DNA of 64,000 bases from Argentina anserina (lineage: Eukaryota > Streptophyta > Magnoliopsida > Rosales > Rosaceae): assembly GCF_933775445.1 (NCBI RefSeq), contig NC_065878.1, forward strand, positions 11,481,395 through 11,545,394, given 5' to 3'. A model generated the notes under the pieces. The model searched no databases and was not told the DNA's origin. It saw only the letters and a program-made list of their open reading frames with translations. The position numbers and the translations under genes were made by a program. Below, piece after piece: positions 45,029 to 58,118 of the stretch (positions are counted from its first letter, which is position 1; each line of letters opens with the position of its first letter).

Positions 45029-48000
45029 CTTGTGAATCACAGATCAATGAAAAGTTTTCAGCTTGGGAGGACAACTCACCTGCCAAACAAATCTCCACAG
45101 AGGGTTTTGAGCATCATTTATCTCAAAAAAAGAGTTGTAAGTAGAAGTAGGCCCCCAAATAAGTCGGTCAGCAACATCATCACAAAAACCAGTTGGAACA
45201 TTAACAATTTGCAGAACAACATAAGAAGACAATACATAGTTTAAAAGCTAAATATTTCATCCATAATCACACCAGAAGTCACAAACTAGAGAATTATGAT
45301 CAATAGGAGTATAAGAAAGAGACAATCAATAAGAGGTAGAGAACCAACCCACACAACATGCCAGAAAGTAATCTTTTTACCATTCCTCACTCTCAACTTA
45401 AGATTTTTCTTAAATAAATGAGCACCATGAGAAAATACTTTTCCAAACTGTAGAGCAATCAAAAGGAGCACAAAAATCATGATCAGTGATGTCCATATCC
45501 TTTAAATATTTCTCCTGAAACATATTAGCCCACAGACCAGCATCTTTTTGCAGAAATCTCCAACTGACCTTAGCCAACATGGCTTGATTCATCTCAGAAG
45601 TTTTCTTAATACCAAGGCCCTCAATGGACTTAGGTTGGCAAACAATATTCCAATTGACTAAGTGAACCTTCTTCTTAGCCTCAGTGTTCCCCCATAGGAA
45701 ATCTTGATTTAACTTATCCATCTTCTCACAAAACTTTATGAGAAATCTAGTAGTCTGCATCCTATAAATTGGGATGGCAGAAGTAACAGATTGGATCAAA
45801 GTGAGTCTACCAGCAAGGCTACGAGTCTTACTTTTCGAACTAGCTAATCTACCTTGAGCTTTATCAAACAAACCATCAGAAGTATGTTTGTTGATTCGAC
45901 AATGAACTAAAGACATACCAAGATACTTTCCCAAATCAGCAGTCAAGGGGGAGCCATAAGTCCTACTAATATCATTAGCAAGCCTTCTATCAGTGTTGGG
46001 AGAGCAAAATATAAGAGATTTCTCATAACTAACAGTCTGGCCAGACAAAGAGCAGAAGGTATCAAGAATGCCCTTTAAAACATAAGCATGTCTAGAGGAA
46101 GCCTCAGCAAACAACATTAAATCATCTGCAAAAAAGATATGAGAAATTCTCGACCCAGATTGAGAAACTTTAACAGCTTTGCTACTCCCAGAATCAACAA
46201 CAGACTTAATTAGGTGAGATAACTTCTTCATGCACATCACAAAAAAGTAGGGAGAGAGAGGATCCCCCTGCCTAATTCCTCTTTGAGCCTTAAAAGAGTT
46301 AGTGAGTTCACCATTAAAGCAGATTTGAAAACTAGTAGAGGAAACACAACTCATGATCAATTTGATTAGCATATAGGGAAGCTTAATTTCACAAAGCACC
46401 TTCTCAATAAAACTCCAACTAAGTCTATCATAAGTTTTAGATAAGTTCACCTTCCAAGCTAAGAAACTTATAATTCCCTTAGACTTCTTGAACTTGAACA
46501 ACATCTCCTAAGCTATCATAACATTATCTGAAATGTGTCTTTCAGAGACATAACTAAACTAGTTAGGACTTATAAGTTTCATCATAAGAGGTCTCAACTT
46601 TGCCACAATGAGTTTAGAGATGACCTTATAGATGGTGGAACATATACCAATTGGCCTGAAATTAACCATGTGTTGAGGACCATCAACTTTGAGATTAAAG
46701 AGATAATGGTATGATTAAGACTAGAAGGGATGCAACCAGAAATAAAAGCATTGCAAATGGAGTAAATATCACCAGAATACAACTGGCAATGATGCTGATA
46801 AAAGTTTGCAGGAAACCCATCATAGCCAGGGGCCTTAAGAGGACTAATAGAGAAGAGAGCGTCATTCACAGCCAATAGAGAAATAAGATTAGAAAGTTTA
46901 TTCCGATCCTCCTGCTCAAGATCATGAAAAAGGTTCCCAATAATAAACCTCTTATCATCAAGTGAATTTAAAGAGAAAAGATCAGTGAAAAAAATCAACA
47001 GCAATATTTTTCATGGAAGAAGCAATAGTGGTCAAAATTCCATTGCTCTCAAATAAACCCTCAATTTTGTTCCTTCTTCATCTGACGAGAGTAGTAATAT
47101 GAAAAAAAATTGTGTTTCTATCCCCACCCTGTAACCAGCAGTCCCTGGACTTCTGCCTCCAGAACAGATTCTTCTGATTCAAAATTTGCTCATACTCATG
47201 AATAAGCTCAGCTTCAAGATTAACAAGAAAATTATTACTAAATCTATCACAAGCCTTTTGGATTCCAACAATCCTAGCAAGCAAATTCTTCTTTCTTTGA
47301 AACAAATTACCAAAGACATTTTCATTCGATTTCTTCAGAACAGCTGAAAGAGAACACATCTTGGACCACTGTTGCTATCACCAGACAAGCTATTCCAAGT
47401 TGAAGAAATAAACTCAGCATAGTTTTCATGGGAAAACCACATAGCTTGAAACCGAAAAGGACAAGCAGCATGGTTGGAAAAAATTATTAGACCTCAACTG
47501 CAACAAAATGGGACAGTGATCAGATCTAGTTTTAGAAAGATATTGAACAAAGGCTTGACCAAAAACAGCTCTCCAAGAAACATTACAAAAAGCTATGTCA
47601 AATCTTTCTTTAATTATATTGTTACTCCAAGTAAATGAGAACCAATGAACCCCATATCCACCATAGCATTTCTATTGATCCAATCTCTCAAGCCACCAAA
47701 TCTACCAGTTAGAGAGATACTATTTTTATCAGCACATGAAACAAGCTGATTGAAATCATCTTTCAGAATCCAAGGAACATCATGAGTGGCAATAAGTTGA
47801 TCCAAATAAACCCAAAGAGAAGCTCGAGAGGTATGATTAGGACTAGCATAAATCATTGTAAGCATCTATTTAGGTTTACCAGAGAGTTGAACAAACAATG
47901 TAATAAATTAAAAATTATCGTCAACAAAATCAATATGCACCTTGTTTTTATTCCACACTAGCAAAAGCCCACCAGAAAAACCTCTAGCTTCAGCCACTTT

Positions 48001-48180
48001 ATAATCAGTGAAACCAGTTTTTTTTTAAAGGAAACCAAGCTTTATTGAAAGGACATCTAGGCTCACAAATAGCCAAAATATCAATAGAATGAATTTTCAC
48101 AAGATCATCAATAGCTAATCTAAAGTTCTCACTTCCTGCACCTCTAGCATTCCAAAATAAAGACTTAATCATTGGAAAAA
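45029..48180 (-). pseudogene. LINE ORF2: endonuclease and reverse transcriptase
   Basis: MIKSLFWNARGAGSENFRLA and DILAICEPRCPF are the N-terminal endonuclease motifs; the middle of the domain (47870-48010) is full of stops. Further on are the linker FWRQKSRDCWLQGGDRNTIF, PLKAPGYDGFPANFYQ and the RT core: YDRLSWSFIEKVL, GIRQGDPLSPYFF, SHIFFADDLMLFAEA (catalytic FADD), KYLGMSLVHCRI, AGRLTLIQSV. The zf-RVT start DRLIWGPTSTYNSF...LWRFVWQVSCPPKLKTF follows. The 45410-46504 stretch is open for 364 codons, the best-preserved part. In active LINEs this protein nicks target DNA and primes cDNA synthesis on it. Confidence 0.87.
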
Positions 48181-48207
48181 CAACAAGAATGAGGGAGGAA
48201 ACTCTAA

Positions 48208-49941
48208 TCAAGTATCAATCATATCTTCCCCAGAAGGAGAAGACAGATTATCATCACAATTGAATTTGCCATTTTCAGCAAAAACATCTTCGACAAAGGA
48301 GTCAGAGTCCCCAACAAGAGAAGAATCCTTACCAGTTTCAATAAGAAACTCCTCAGGAGGTGAGTGTCCAAAATTAGCATCAAATCCACTACTCAACCCA
48401 CCAAAACTCACACCCTCAAAGGAAAGTTCCTTAAAGATATGAGTGTGTTTTTTGGATGATGAACCTTTCTTCACTTTTGGAGCAATTTTCCAGATTTTGT
48501 GCCACTAAGTTCACTCACATTTGAAACATCTTGCATAGGAACTTTAGGCTGCAACTTAACTTTTGATGAAGAAGACTTGGAAGCAAGGCGATTAGCCAAA
48601 TGAGTGGGCTTCCAACTCTTAGAAGATTGATTATTCTTAGTAGGACTAGATAGTAATTTATTTTTCTTGTCCTGAATTTTATTCCATAATTTCACAATAG
48701 TTTGTGCTACAACAGGAACATAGTCAGAATCAGTCATTTTGGAGTCATTAGCATCAACATCATTATAATTGTCTTTCTGCAACACAACAAATCAAGAACC
48801 ACCATAGCCAGCCTTCTTACTACTGGAGTTCACATTAGACTTCTTGTTCTTATAAGACATAATCATCCAAGGCCCCATATCATCTTTTAGAACACCCCCA
48901 GATATTTGAGTAGTATCCTCATGATGAAAACTCAAATTAGGCTCAAAATGATCCACACTATTCATTATAGGATCATTAGAAACAGAACCAGCTTTAGGAG
49001 AAGTTGCGGGAACAAAACTCTTTTTCAAAGTGGGACATTGGTCTTTAGCATGGCCAAAGCAGCCACACTCAAAACAGATAAGAGATATACCCTTGTATAC
49101 CACATTATAAGCAATGGATTCAACCTCAACAAAATGTCTTAATGACTTACTTAAATCAACCTCAATACAAACTCTTGCAAATTTTCCCCTGGACTAGCCT
49201 AAAGTCAGTTTATTCACCTTAACAACATCACCCAGTGTTTTACCAATTTTCTCAAGAGTAAAGTCCTTAAAGAACTGAACATGCAAACCAAAAAATCAAA
49301 CTCACAACGCCATTTTACCAATAGAATCACATAGAGGACTGAAATCAGGCTTCCATTTACGAACAACAAGAGTTTGACCAGCTAAGATCCAAGGACACTC
49401 ACACAAAGCATAATTCATATCATTTTCTAAATTGAACTTAACAATATAAAAGTCATTAGGGAGATCAATAAGTTGTCAGCCTCCTCTTACCTGCCATTTC
49501 TTACGAAGTCCACAGAGCATGAAGTCATAAGAGTTGGTGAAATTTGGTTTTCCCATGAGCTTGACAATCACAGCACAATGCCACTCATAATCAATCTTGT
49601 TATGAACTTTCTCATAGAGTGAGACATTTTGCCCATGCTTTTCTGACATAGTAGTAACAATCAGCATCAGAAAAATCAAATTCCTCAATCATGGTTTGGT
49701 GAAAACGATCGATAGGATTTTTGAGAGTGCTCGCATAAGAAGGTAGTTGTAGAGGAGGGATGGGGTTTCGAAAGGCTGAGGCCAGCTCCATTCTGAGATC
49801 ATCATGATCAGACTTACAATCACCCCCATGCTTAGTGCGTTTGCGTTGAGAAAGCATAGGATCTGAAGCTCCACCACCTCTCGAAGGAAGGGCAGAGAAA
49901 GTAAAGACCGAGGACGCCACCAGAATAAGCCAACAACACAT
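48208..49941 (-). pseudogene. LINE ORF1: DUF4283-like domain and CCHC knuckle
   Basis: After an N-terminal LPSYASTLKNPIDRF block come a DUF4283-like stretch (CAVIVKLMGKPNFTNSYDFM, then after a stop LIDLPNDFYIVKFNLEND, WILAGQTLVVRKWKPDFSP), GKFARVCIEVDLSKSLRHFV, and the zinc knuckle CFECGCFGHAKDQCP (about 49050). The long polar tail has repeated Ser/Lys blocks. At least two stops and several frameshifts interrupt it. The domain probably binds the element RNA. Confidence 0.8.
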
Positions 49942-50335
49942 AGCTCAACTTAGATCACGAAATCTTGAAAAGCTTGGTAGACGAAATCTTGGTAGTTTAC
50001 AGAGAGTCAGAGAGGATTGTGACTATAATGGGACAAGGGGTATTGTTGACGGGTTGCGATGCAACGAGTCAGCAAGAAGGAGATCAGTGGCGTCAAGGAG
50101 AAGAACTTGCCGGCGTCGGGGAGTACATCTCAGATTCTCGAGGAGTGGAGCTCTGCGGCAGTGCATCGTCGGGGAGAAGAGCCAAGGATAGTGGAGATCG
50201 GCGTTGGAAAAGAGTCAAGAGACTCGGCTTGAGAGCGATGGAGGTTGAGAGACTTGAGAGTCTTGAGAGGCTTGAGAAAGATAGAGGATTAATGAGGCCG
50301 AAGTGATGGCGGCGCTCTCAGATCCAGAAGCCCGG

Positions 50336-50700
50336 TGTAGAATCTCTTTTCTAGAGCTCTTTTTTTTAGAAGAGAGACAATAATATTTATAGTCAAAGGC
50401 TAGCACATTATTACAACACATAAATATTGATTGATAAACAAATAGTAACTAGAGGAAATCCAGCACATGCCAGCTCAACAACCACAACACTCCACACACT
50501 TCAGAGAGCACACACGCTTGAATTGACTAGTTAACATTTCCCCTCAATTCCAACATGGGTGATCAGACTAAGATTGTTGTAGTGAGCCCTATAAACTGGA
50601 CTATGAAGACCCTTAGTTAACACATCAACAGTTTGTTGATATTGGAGTGTGCAGTCATTGCAATAAGGGAAATAGGAGGAGCACTTCCTTGATTAGCATA
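50336..50700 (-). mobile_element. 3' end of a truncated copia element (RNase H tail + LTR)
   Basis: On the minus strand NQTVDVLTKGLHSPVYRAHY, the end of a copia RNase H (compare ADIFTKGL/ADLFTKAL), ends in a stop near 50540. A polypurine tract TTGAGGGGAAA follows, then TGTTAACTAGTCAATTCAAG, which starts an LTR of about 201 bp (50536-50336) with a TATA-like GACTATAAATATT. Upstream pol is missing. This copia family differs from the other two in the window. Confidence 0.65.
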
Positions 50701-52140
50701 ATTGCTTATGTTAGAGCAGTCCAAAGCACCATGGCCCCCTCAGACCACAAATTCGAATGCAAAGAAACAGAGTACACAACATGCAATTATTGAAGTAGGA
50801 ACGGAGATCGAGAAACAAGGAAATCACACCGGAAGTTAGCTCCTCAGAATCGGATGTAAACCACGAGCGATGCAATACCACTAGCACCTAGCTCAAGTCC
50901 TCGCAAACCGGCTGCCAGGTACTTGAAAAGTAGGGGTGAACACTCATTCTCGCTAACCTGATTCGGGTGAGACAACCCAATCATAGCTAGGTTTGAAAAC
51001 CATATAGATAAATACATAACAAAAGTACCGAGACAATAACATGTCTCTTGATAAATAAGGTAAGTCAGTAAAGTCATGCAAATGTGAAATATGTGAAATC
51101 AGCTCAAAATATCAAATGCGCCATCGAGGTACCAACCACCCGACTAGCTTCACGGTTCATCCTACATATGAACTGAGAGCTAACTCAGCTAAAAAATCAT
51201 AAACTATGGTTCCGGAAGATCGGGACAACAAAATCACCGTGGCTAAATAACATGCGGTGCCTAGAGACAATCAGAACAACATAAATCACCGACTTACTGA
51301 AGTCCACTCCCCAAGTGTCACTCCTCGTGCTTCGCGTAGAATCGCGTCACCCAAGTCTGTCTTGTAACTCAACAAAGGGCTGCAGTCAATCATGTCGCCT
51401 CCCAGCTCCAACATCTTCGATCCAAGCTGCTGAGACCTCTTCCTCACCTCCAAACCCTTATGCTGCCGTTGCAAGCTTCACCACGAATCCAAAAAGTGAA
51501 ACCAACCATTGGAAACGAAGGACGAGCTCGCCGGAGTTCGGAGAACACGCAAGAGAAGCTCCACAACGTCGCCAAAGCTCGGGAAATCGGCGTCGGACCT
51601 CCACTGCCTCAAAGCTTGAACTCATCGCCATTGAGCTGCATGGCAGTTCTGCGGGTATGGTTAGAGAGAAGGGAGAGAGGCGGTCATGGTGGTGGTGGTC
51701 TCGAGGCATGGCGATGTCGGACGGTGGCGGTGCACCTGTGGAGGACGACGGTTGCGTTCTCTGATTCGATAGAGAAATGGAGATGGAGAGAGAGAGAAAG
51801 GAGATGGGTGAATAGTAATGGGTGTGGGCTGCTACTAGGGTTGTGCTTTCCTTCTAATGGAAAACCAACGGTGGATATTATACGATGGAAATCAAGGGCT
51901 AAGATTTTAAAATATAGGAAATGTATTTTCTAAAAAAACGATTTAGAAACAGTTAATTTTGTAAATGGGTAGAAAATTAATCGAGAGGCGGATAAATATT
52001 TCGCGAACATTTATGTGCTCGTGACGACGCGCAGTCTAACACAAAAATAATAAACTAAAAATTTGACATCTCAGAAAATGTCGGTAAGCGTGTTAGTTAT
52101 GCTGGAAAATAAAGAAAATTTTCAGGGGCTCACAGAAGAT
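50701..52140 (-). mobile_element. Probable Ty3/gypsy LTR or LTR-like segment, GC-rich centre
   Basis: On the minus strand the segment begins TGTGAGCCCCTGAAAATTTTC, followed by a stretch resembling plant gypsy U3/R regions (ATAATATCCACCGTTGG; CCCATTACTATTCACCCAT; CT-rich leader). A GC-rich stretch at 51450-51750 has overlapping open frames on both strands, none with a recognised domain. The left end is not fixed and no target duplication was found, so the assignment is tentative. Confidence 0.4.
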
Positions 52141-55068
52141 CCACCACAATCAAGCTACTACTTCACTCAAATATAGTATAGACTTGCTCAAACACCTCAT
52201 ATTCTCAATGTATAAATAGATCTAAGCATAAAACTACACAAAATTTAGATCCAGATCAATCATTTCAGAAATTAGAGAAACTAATCACATCGCACAATTC
52301 CATAAGAAAATTTATAGCTTCGATAGCAATATCAGCTCAAGAATCACAAAACTGAACAATTAGGGTTTACAAAATCACCAGACTAAGCTAAACAAATCAA
52401 AGATGCGAAAAGCGAACAATTATAGGATTAATTCAGAGGATTATGATCAAGAACCGGAGTTATAATACCATAATAAAGTGATTTTGAATTCACGTTTAAA
52501 ACTAATTGACAATTGATAGACTTCTCTAAATTATTATAAACACTAAGTCTTAATTTCTACCGTTAGATATATACTGTCAAGTCTCAACAACTCTTACGAT
52601 TTCTATTGGCTAAATTAGTTAACCAACAAATCACAAATCACAACTCAAGTACTCAACTCAAGTCGGTACCCTCTGATCGACAGATATGCATGACTGAACA
52701 GACGAACGTACGTATAATGGAAGAAGACGTACGTACATGAAATCCCCAGGCATGATTTTTCCTTTGTGGTCAGATATATACGCATGCATGTATCAAATCA
52801 ATCAACTCACAATCATAGAACGAAAATATGCAAAGGGCAGAGAGAGGTATACATTAGTACGTACATTACGCTTGCTTCGTACATGAACAGGTGGCGCAGC
52901 GTACGGCCTGGTACATTCACCTCGCTGAGCTAAGCTTTTGTACAATGTACCCAGTACACAGTACATGTCCCTTACTAAATATATAAATCTAAATGGGCCA
53001 CTATCCCCGCCACCTTCTGCTCCCTACACGTGCCTTCTATTGGAAGCCAGCACATCGTTTAGAACAACCCCACCTTTCATTATGGGAAACTCATTATAGA
53101 TGGAATGTAGCATTTCTCATATAGTTACACGATGCAGAGGTTTTTTGGACGAGGGAAAAAGAAACTACAACGTCAACCCTCCAATACAATCACTACATAC
53201 TAACATACATAAATCAAATAGAACAGCTGATCGAAGATGCTGAAATTAAGCACCTGATAAAGAATGGTTCCAAACTTTATAAGCAACAACATCATGGTCA
53301 GTCTTTGCAATAGCATGAACAACGAAGTTCTGCTCACACTTGATATCTGTACAGACGAAGGCCGTGGGCATATGCTTGCTATTACTGCTCCACCTTGGTA
53401 CGTTAATTACCACCGACAGCAACTCTAGCTGTCTGGTACAGTTTTTTTTTTCCTATTTCTATTCCTTCTTTAGAAGACAGTTCTTTTTCTATTCTGAAAA
53501 AGTATGCAATGCATGTAACTTACTGACCGGAAATAATTAAGTTGAACATGCTTTGATGACTTTGCGTTCAAGCGCAAACTTGTTCATATGTAATTTGGTC
53601 CGAGGATGAAACCACGAAGGACCAAGCGAGCACCGAATTACTAATGCAATAGCATCGATTATGTGATTAAGCATAGGTTCTCACTGATCGATTCCATGTA
53701 GTGATTGATAAACCACGACCAAGATACAATATTGTAATGCAATAACTAGAATCATTTATTTTGTTATTTACTGTATAGGGAGCAATACATTCTTCATTAC
53801 GTACGACTTATGTACACAAATTTATCTTAAATTGTTTTGTTACAATAATTAAATTTAGCGCTCATAATATTAATTAGTGTCGAAAATCAGATAGTTAGAA
53901 AAGAAAAATTAAACTCCCAGATTTGAACTTCAAAATTTTGTAAGACATAATTTAACATTTCGTTGAATATTATCCCATATTGCCATAGTCTAATTCTGCA
54001 TCGTGTAATTTTCAACCATACACAATTTAACAAAAGACTAGTGGGATGGCGTCAGAATTTAATAAAAATCTAAACAGGCGAGACCACGGCCTTCGTCTCT
54101 AGCTATCGATCTGCTTCTCTCCGAAGCTAAATGGGTGTTTTTACTGTTTTATAATGCTATCGATCGGAATCCGGCGTAGTGAATCGGTTTATTGTTGATT
54201 AGTTAATATCACAACTACTAAATTTAATTTCATAATATAGTAATGCTTACTATGAAATAATCTTATTCCGGAACATTTTATAGATTTTGAAGTCAAGCAC
54301 TCGTCTTTCTTTCACATTTTTTTTCCGGTACTGTCTTTCTTTCACTTTCTGCACCATGCTGCGTCCATTTCTTCACATTTATGTGCTCCTATCCTTCTTG
54401 GCCAGGTTTGGTTTTCCACGTGATCGATCACTTATTACTGTCACCTATAGCTTTCAATACCAATTCTTTTATCGAAGTCTGGTCGAGGTTCCTAAGTAGG
54501 AACCAGTTCTTTAGCATCTAATTCATGTGCTCGAAAGTTAGATGGGGTAGATTGGTATTCTTGATCCTTCTTCTTCAAGTTAGGTTTCTCTTGTTGATCT
54601 TAAAATTTCACAACCTAATTGGTAGCATGTATGCACAATGGGTTGTTAGTTGTAGAGTGTAACTAGGAAATTGTTACGTTTATCTTCTGCTGATCGACAC
54701 GCACTCATTAAAAAAAAGGTGAAATCATTCCTTATATATATATATAAACGCAATAATTGATTGGGGGAAGAACTAAAAATACTTACTTCTACCAATCCCA
54801 AAATCTGAGATGAATATTTTAGTATAGTTTGTGGCTAAGTCATGTATATATATGTTATCACGTATATAATAGAAAATGCAATCACATGATTTGATTTATA
54901 TGATAATAACCCAGAATTAGATTGGAGTAACCAAGGCTCATGGAAACATATATAGAATAAATTCAAAAGTTGACCTAGCTAGACATGATACGAGTGCACT
55001 CTAATTAGTCTAGAATATGCATAATTTATGAACACGCGTGGACTCTTATTACATTGCAAGTTTGGTCA
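52141..55068. other. Intergenic, nothing recognised
   Basis: AT-rich sequence with GTAC-rich stretches near 52700-52980 and no frame of more than 70 codons with domain-like content. No repeat pair was identified. Confidence 0.45.
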
Positions 55069-55294
55069 TTTGAGTAATTATTCTGTGTACCCGCCACACC
55101 ACGTGACACTGTCATATTGTGTACTCAACTAATTATATTACGTCATGGTATCATTAACATGCACGCGGTGAAAATGACAAAAGTTTATTTATATATAAGA
55201 ATCAATCAGAACCAATCACAATAAAAAATAAAATAATAATATTAAAGGGATACGCCAATCAATAATATGTAACATGTATATATAATAATTTCTC
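55069..55294. mobile_element. MITE, copy 2 of the 6898-7136 family
   Basis: GAGTAATTATTCTGTGTACC at 55073 and the inward-read right end GAGAAATTATTATATATAC form the TIRs. The interior ACCACGTGACA, AACATGCACGCGGTGAAAAT and AATCACAATAAAAAATAAA match copy 1 in order. GTTTGGTCA on the left and GTTTGGGAT on the right may be a diverged 9-bp duplication, which would place the family with MULEs. Confidence 0.65.
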
Positions 55295-56372
55295 AGTTTG
55301 GGATCCTCAATATTAATGCTCGTTACACGAAGAAATAATCAATCTATTAAAACGTGATAGGGTTTTGCAATACCAATATTGATCACTCGATCATGGCATC
55401 ATGCATCAAATATAAGGAATTGACAATAAGCTTGACTCTGAGCAATTCCATGCATGATGCATCTTCTTTTGCGCTTCAATCCTCTCGACGAACCAGTTTT
55501 CAGTTATCTTTTCCCAAAAATACGTACATTAACTTATAATAGATGCAACGAGCATGCGGTAATGTTTTCAAGAAATTTGCTAAGGAAATTTAGTCTCTAA
55601 ATAATCCTCAAAATTTCGTTTTATGAACACAATATGGGTTGACTATAGATTTACAAAAGAAAATAGGTAAGCCACTTCTCAATAAACGGGAAGTTACTAT
55701 ATATGTGTGTATGTTTTGGGAAGAATACGCCAATACGGAAAGTAACTAGAAAAGCCTTACCTTAAAAATCCCCAAGAGATAATAGTTCAGGATTCCTAAG
55801 AGGAATAACAAAACTTTGAGATCGTTCTATAAACCAAGGCGACGCTAGTTTCCTAGACCATCAAAACCTTCTTCTCTTCTTTTACAAACAATCAAGATTA
55901 ATCTTGGTCTGATCACAAGGCTGCTAGTAGTTAACCAAACCCGTAACTGCTGGGGTTAACCCTGTAACGGAACCAGTGCTAGGGTCTGTTGGACAGTGTT
56001 GCATGAGTATCCAGGTGTCCCCATTGCATAAAACAATCCGTGAACCTGGCCGTTCCCATACCACCAATCCTCAATTAAGAAATTACAAAAACAAAAGAAA
56101 TATATATATATATATATATATATTATCCACACTCCTCCTCTTTGGACTGTAGCAGTAGCAGCACTAGTAGTGCAGACTGCAGAGCAAGCCTCTCTCTCTC
56201 TCTGCACGTTCCACTGCTTCCCTTCCCCACTCAATAAGTCACACTCCTCCCCCTTCCTCTCCCCACTCTCTCTCTCTCTCTCTCTCTCTGAGCTTTGGCT
56301 TTCTGAGAATCTGAGACAGAGAGACCTACTTCACTTCGCTCTCCTTATAATTCCTCATCAGAAAAATAAACA
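55295..56372 (+). promoter_or_regulatory. Upstream region and CT-rich leader of the GATA gene
   Basis: Contains (TA)n at 56099-56124 and CT-rich tracts at 56191-56203 and 56270-56289, within 275 bp of the ATG. The last ~100 bases are a likely 5' UTR. No short upstream ATG frame obviously blocks the main start. No other gene is seen in the stretch. Confidence 0.45.
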
Positions 56373-57179
56373 ATGGAGGACATGTACGGACTCCCCTCCT
56401 TCGCCCAACCCCAAGACTACTTCCCCATCGACGACCTCCTCGATTTATCCAACGATGAAATCTTCTCCAACTCCTCCTCCTCTTCCTCCACCGACTCCCA
56501 CCACCACCACCACCGCTACACCCCTCCTCCTCCTCCTCCCCCAGCTCACCTCTTCACTCCACCCTCCTCCTCCACCGACTTCACCAACGCCCTCTGCCTC
56601 CCGGTACGCCCCCACATTCCCTTAAATTTAAATTAAATTTCCGATTTTATCGATGAGAAAAACTAAATTTTAGTTTTGCTGACTTTTTGTTTGTTTGTTT
56701 GTTAACAGAGCGAGGATGTGGCGGAGCTGGAGTGGCTGTCGCGCTTCGTGGACGACTCCTTCACAGACTTCCCGCCGCCGGAGCTCTCATCAGGATCCAT
56801 GCCCCTCCCCCAGAACGACAAGTCATTTACCAACCGACCCCGCGCCAAGCAGGCTCGCCAAGCTGCGGAGGTCCCCGAGCCCATTCGTCGGTGCACGCAC
56901 TGCGCGTCGGAGAAGACGCCGCAGTGGCGGACGGGCCCATTGGGCCCGAAGACGCTGTGCAATGCCTGCGGGGTTCGCTACAAGTCGGGTCGGCTCGTGC
57001 CCGAGTACCGGCCCGCCGCGAGCCCGACGTTCGTGCTGACTCAGCATTCGAACTCGCACCGGAAGGTGATGGAGCTCCGCCGACAGAAGGAGGTGTCGTC
57101 GCCGCCGCAGATGCAACCGGAGGAGGAGGAGCAGAGGAGGCGATTCTATCTTCACCCGAATGGGTTCCGAGTGTGCTGA
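56373..57179 (+). CDS. GATA transcription factor, class A (GATA-9/12-like), 233 aa
   Basis: Exon 1 is 56373-56603 and exon 2 is 56709-57179, separated by a 105-bp GT-AG intron in phase 0 (CCG|GTACGC; TAACAG|AGCGAG). The N-terminus [20 protein letters not shown] and [13 protein letters not shown] is an acidic region with Ser, a five-His run (43-47) and a seven-Pro run. Exon 2 opens with [20 protein letters not shown], a block shared by class-A plant GATA factors. A basic stretch RPRAKQAR follows, then one GATA zinc finger, CTHC...[18 protein letters not shown] (Cys139, 142, 161, 164; CX2CX18CX2C), and the basic tail [18 protein letters not shown]. It should act in the nucleus and bind WGATAR sites; target genes cannot be inferred. 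Confidence 0.95.
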
Positions 57180-58118
57180 CGTGTCGGCATGTGGTGAAAT
57201 GTGAAATTGGGGGATAGTAATGTTTCTTCGAATACCTTTATGGTTATTTTATCAAAGTGGCTTTAATTTCATTTTCCGCGTTTTATTAAATTTTTGCGTA
57301 CAGATGGAAAATAATAAATGAATATTAGGATGGGCCGGTGGGGGAATTTAATGAGGGGATTAGATTTTCAACTACCAATGCGCTCCTTTCTATTGAGTTG
57401 AAATCCAGAGCGGGCGTGATGGGGGTGGAATGTCACGTGACAAAGCGCCAGATCAGGCTGACACTTTTTCTAAACAATTGTTCCTCACACTGCCTCTTAC
57501 TTCATGTTACTTGTGCTGATCGGTGATCCCACGTTCAGTAGAGATAGAAGTTATCGTTTTTACTAGAAGAGTTATAATTCTTTATATCGATAACATATCA
57601 ATATGTTACAACGAGTCTTTCGTGATGGTACTATGAGTGTTAAGTGATGTGTTCTAAACTAGAGTCTAGAGGAAATGTTTGCGTATTATAGATGATATTG
57701 TTTTTTTTTGGTAATATAGATGAGATTGCTCATTGATGGATGGGTTTTTAACTGGTTTTGGGTGTTGAACTATTGATCAATGGAGCAAAGATGAGGCAAT
57801 TGAGGGTTGGTCACAAAATAAGTAAAACCTTGTATGGAATTGGAATGGGATCAGAGAAACGTCACTCTAATGACATGATAGTATAAGCATTGCTTATTCC
57901 GGCTTGTTTTTTACTCGAAAGAATTTTCATTTTGGCGTAGTAGAATCGCCAATGTAGTCATGTACTTGTGAAAAGATGAGCACATAATCTCCAATTTTGT
58001 ATGTCCATGCGCATCGCATGATTCGTTGCTTCATGTTGCCCCAAAATATACATGCTGGAGTGTCAAAGGTAGACAATATCATAAAGAAAGTATCTTTCTG
58101 CTGATATACAAGTACATA
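57180..58118. other. 3' flank of the GATA gene, otherwise intergenic
   Basis: Presumed GATA 3' UTR within the first 200-300 bases, with no unambiguous poly(A) signal chosen. No gene or repeat is recognised beyond. Confidence 0.45.

Larger units (their letters stand above)
45029..50335 (-). mobile_element. Decayed L1-type LINE (DUF4283 / endonuclease / RT), ~5.3 kb
   Basis: On the minus strand, from right to left, come a 5' leader rich in CTC and TCT, an ORF1 with DUF4283-like and CCHC domains, an APE-type endonuclease, a non-LTR reverse transcriptase and the start of a zf-RVT domain. There the element is cut by the LTR ending at 45028, so RNase H, 3' UTR and poly(A) are missing. Many stops and frameshifts mark it as dead. 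Its right end abuts a copia LTR at 50336. Confidence 0.85.

Noticed and set aside
50709..52041. TGTTAGAGC...TCTAACA as ends of a solo LTR
   Set aside because: The ends pair over only ~7 bp and no 5-bp duplication flanks them; the minus-strand TGTGAG start near 52130 seems a better LTR end.
56687..57217. Long alternative frames over the GATA exon 2 on both strands
   Set aside because: They are GC-rich shadows of the zinc-finger exon, with Arg/Ala/Pro-biased composition and no motif.
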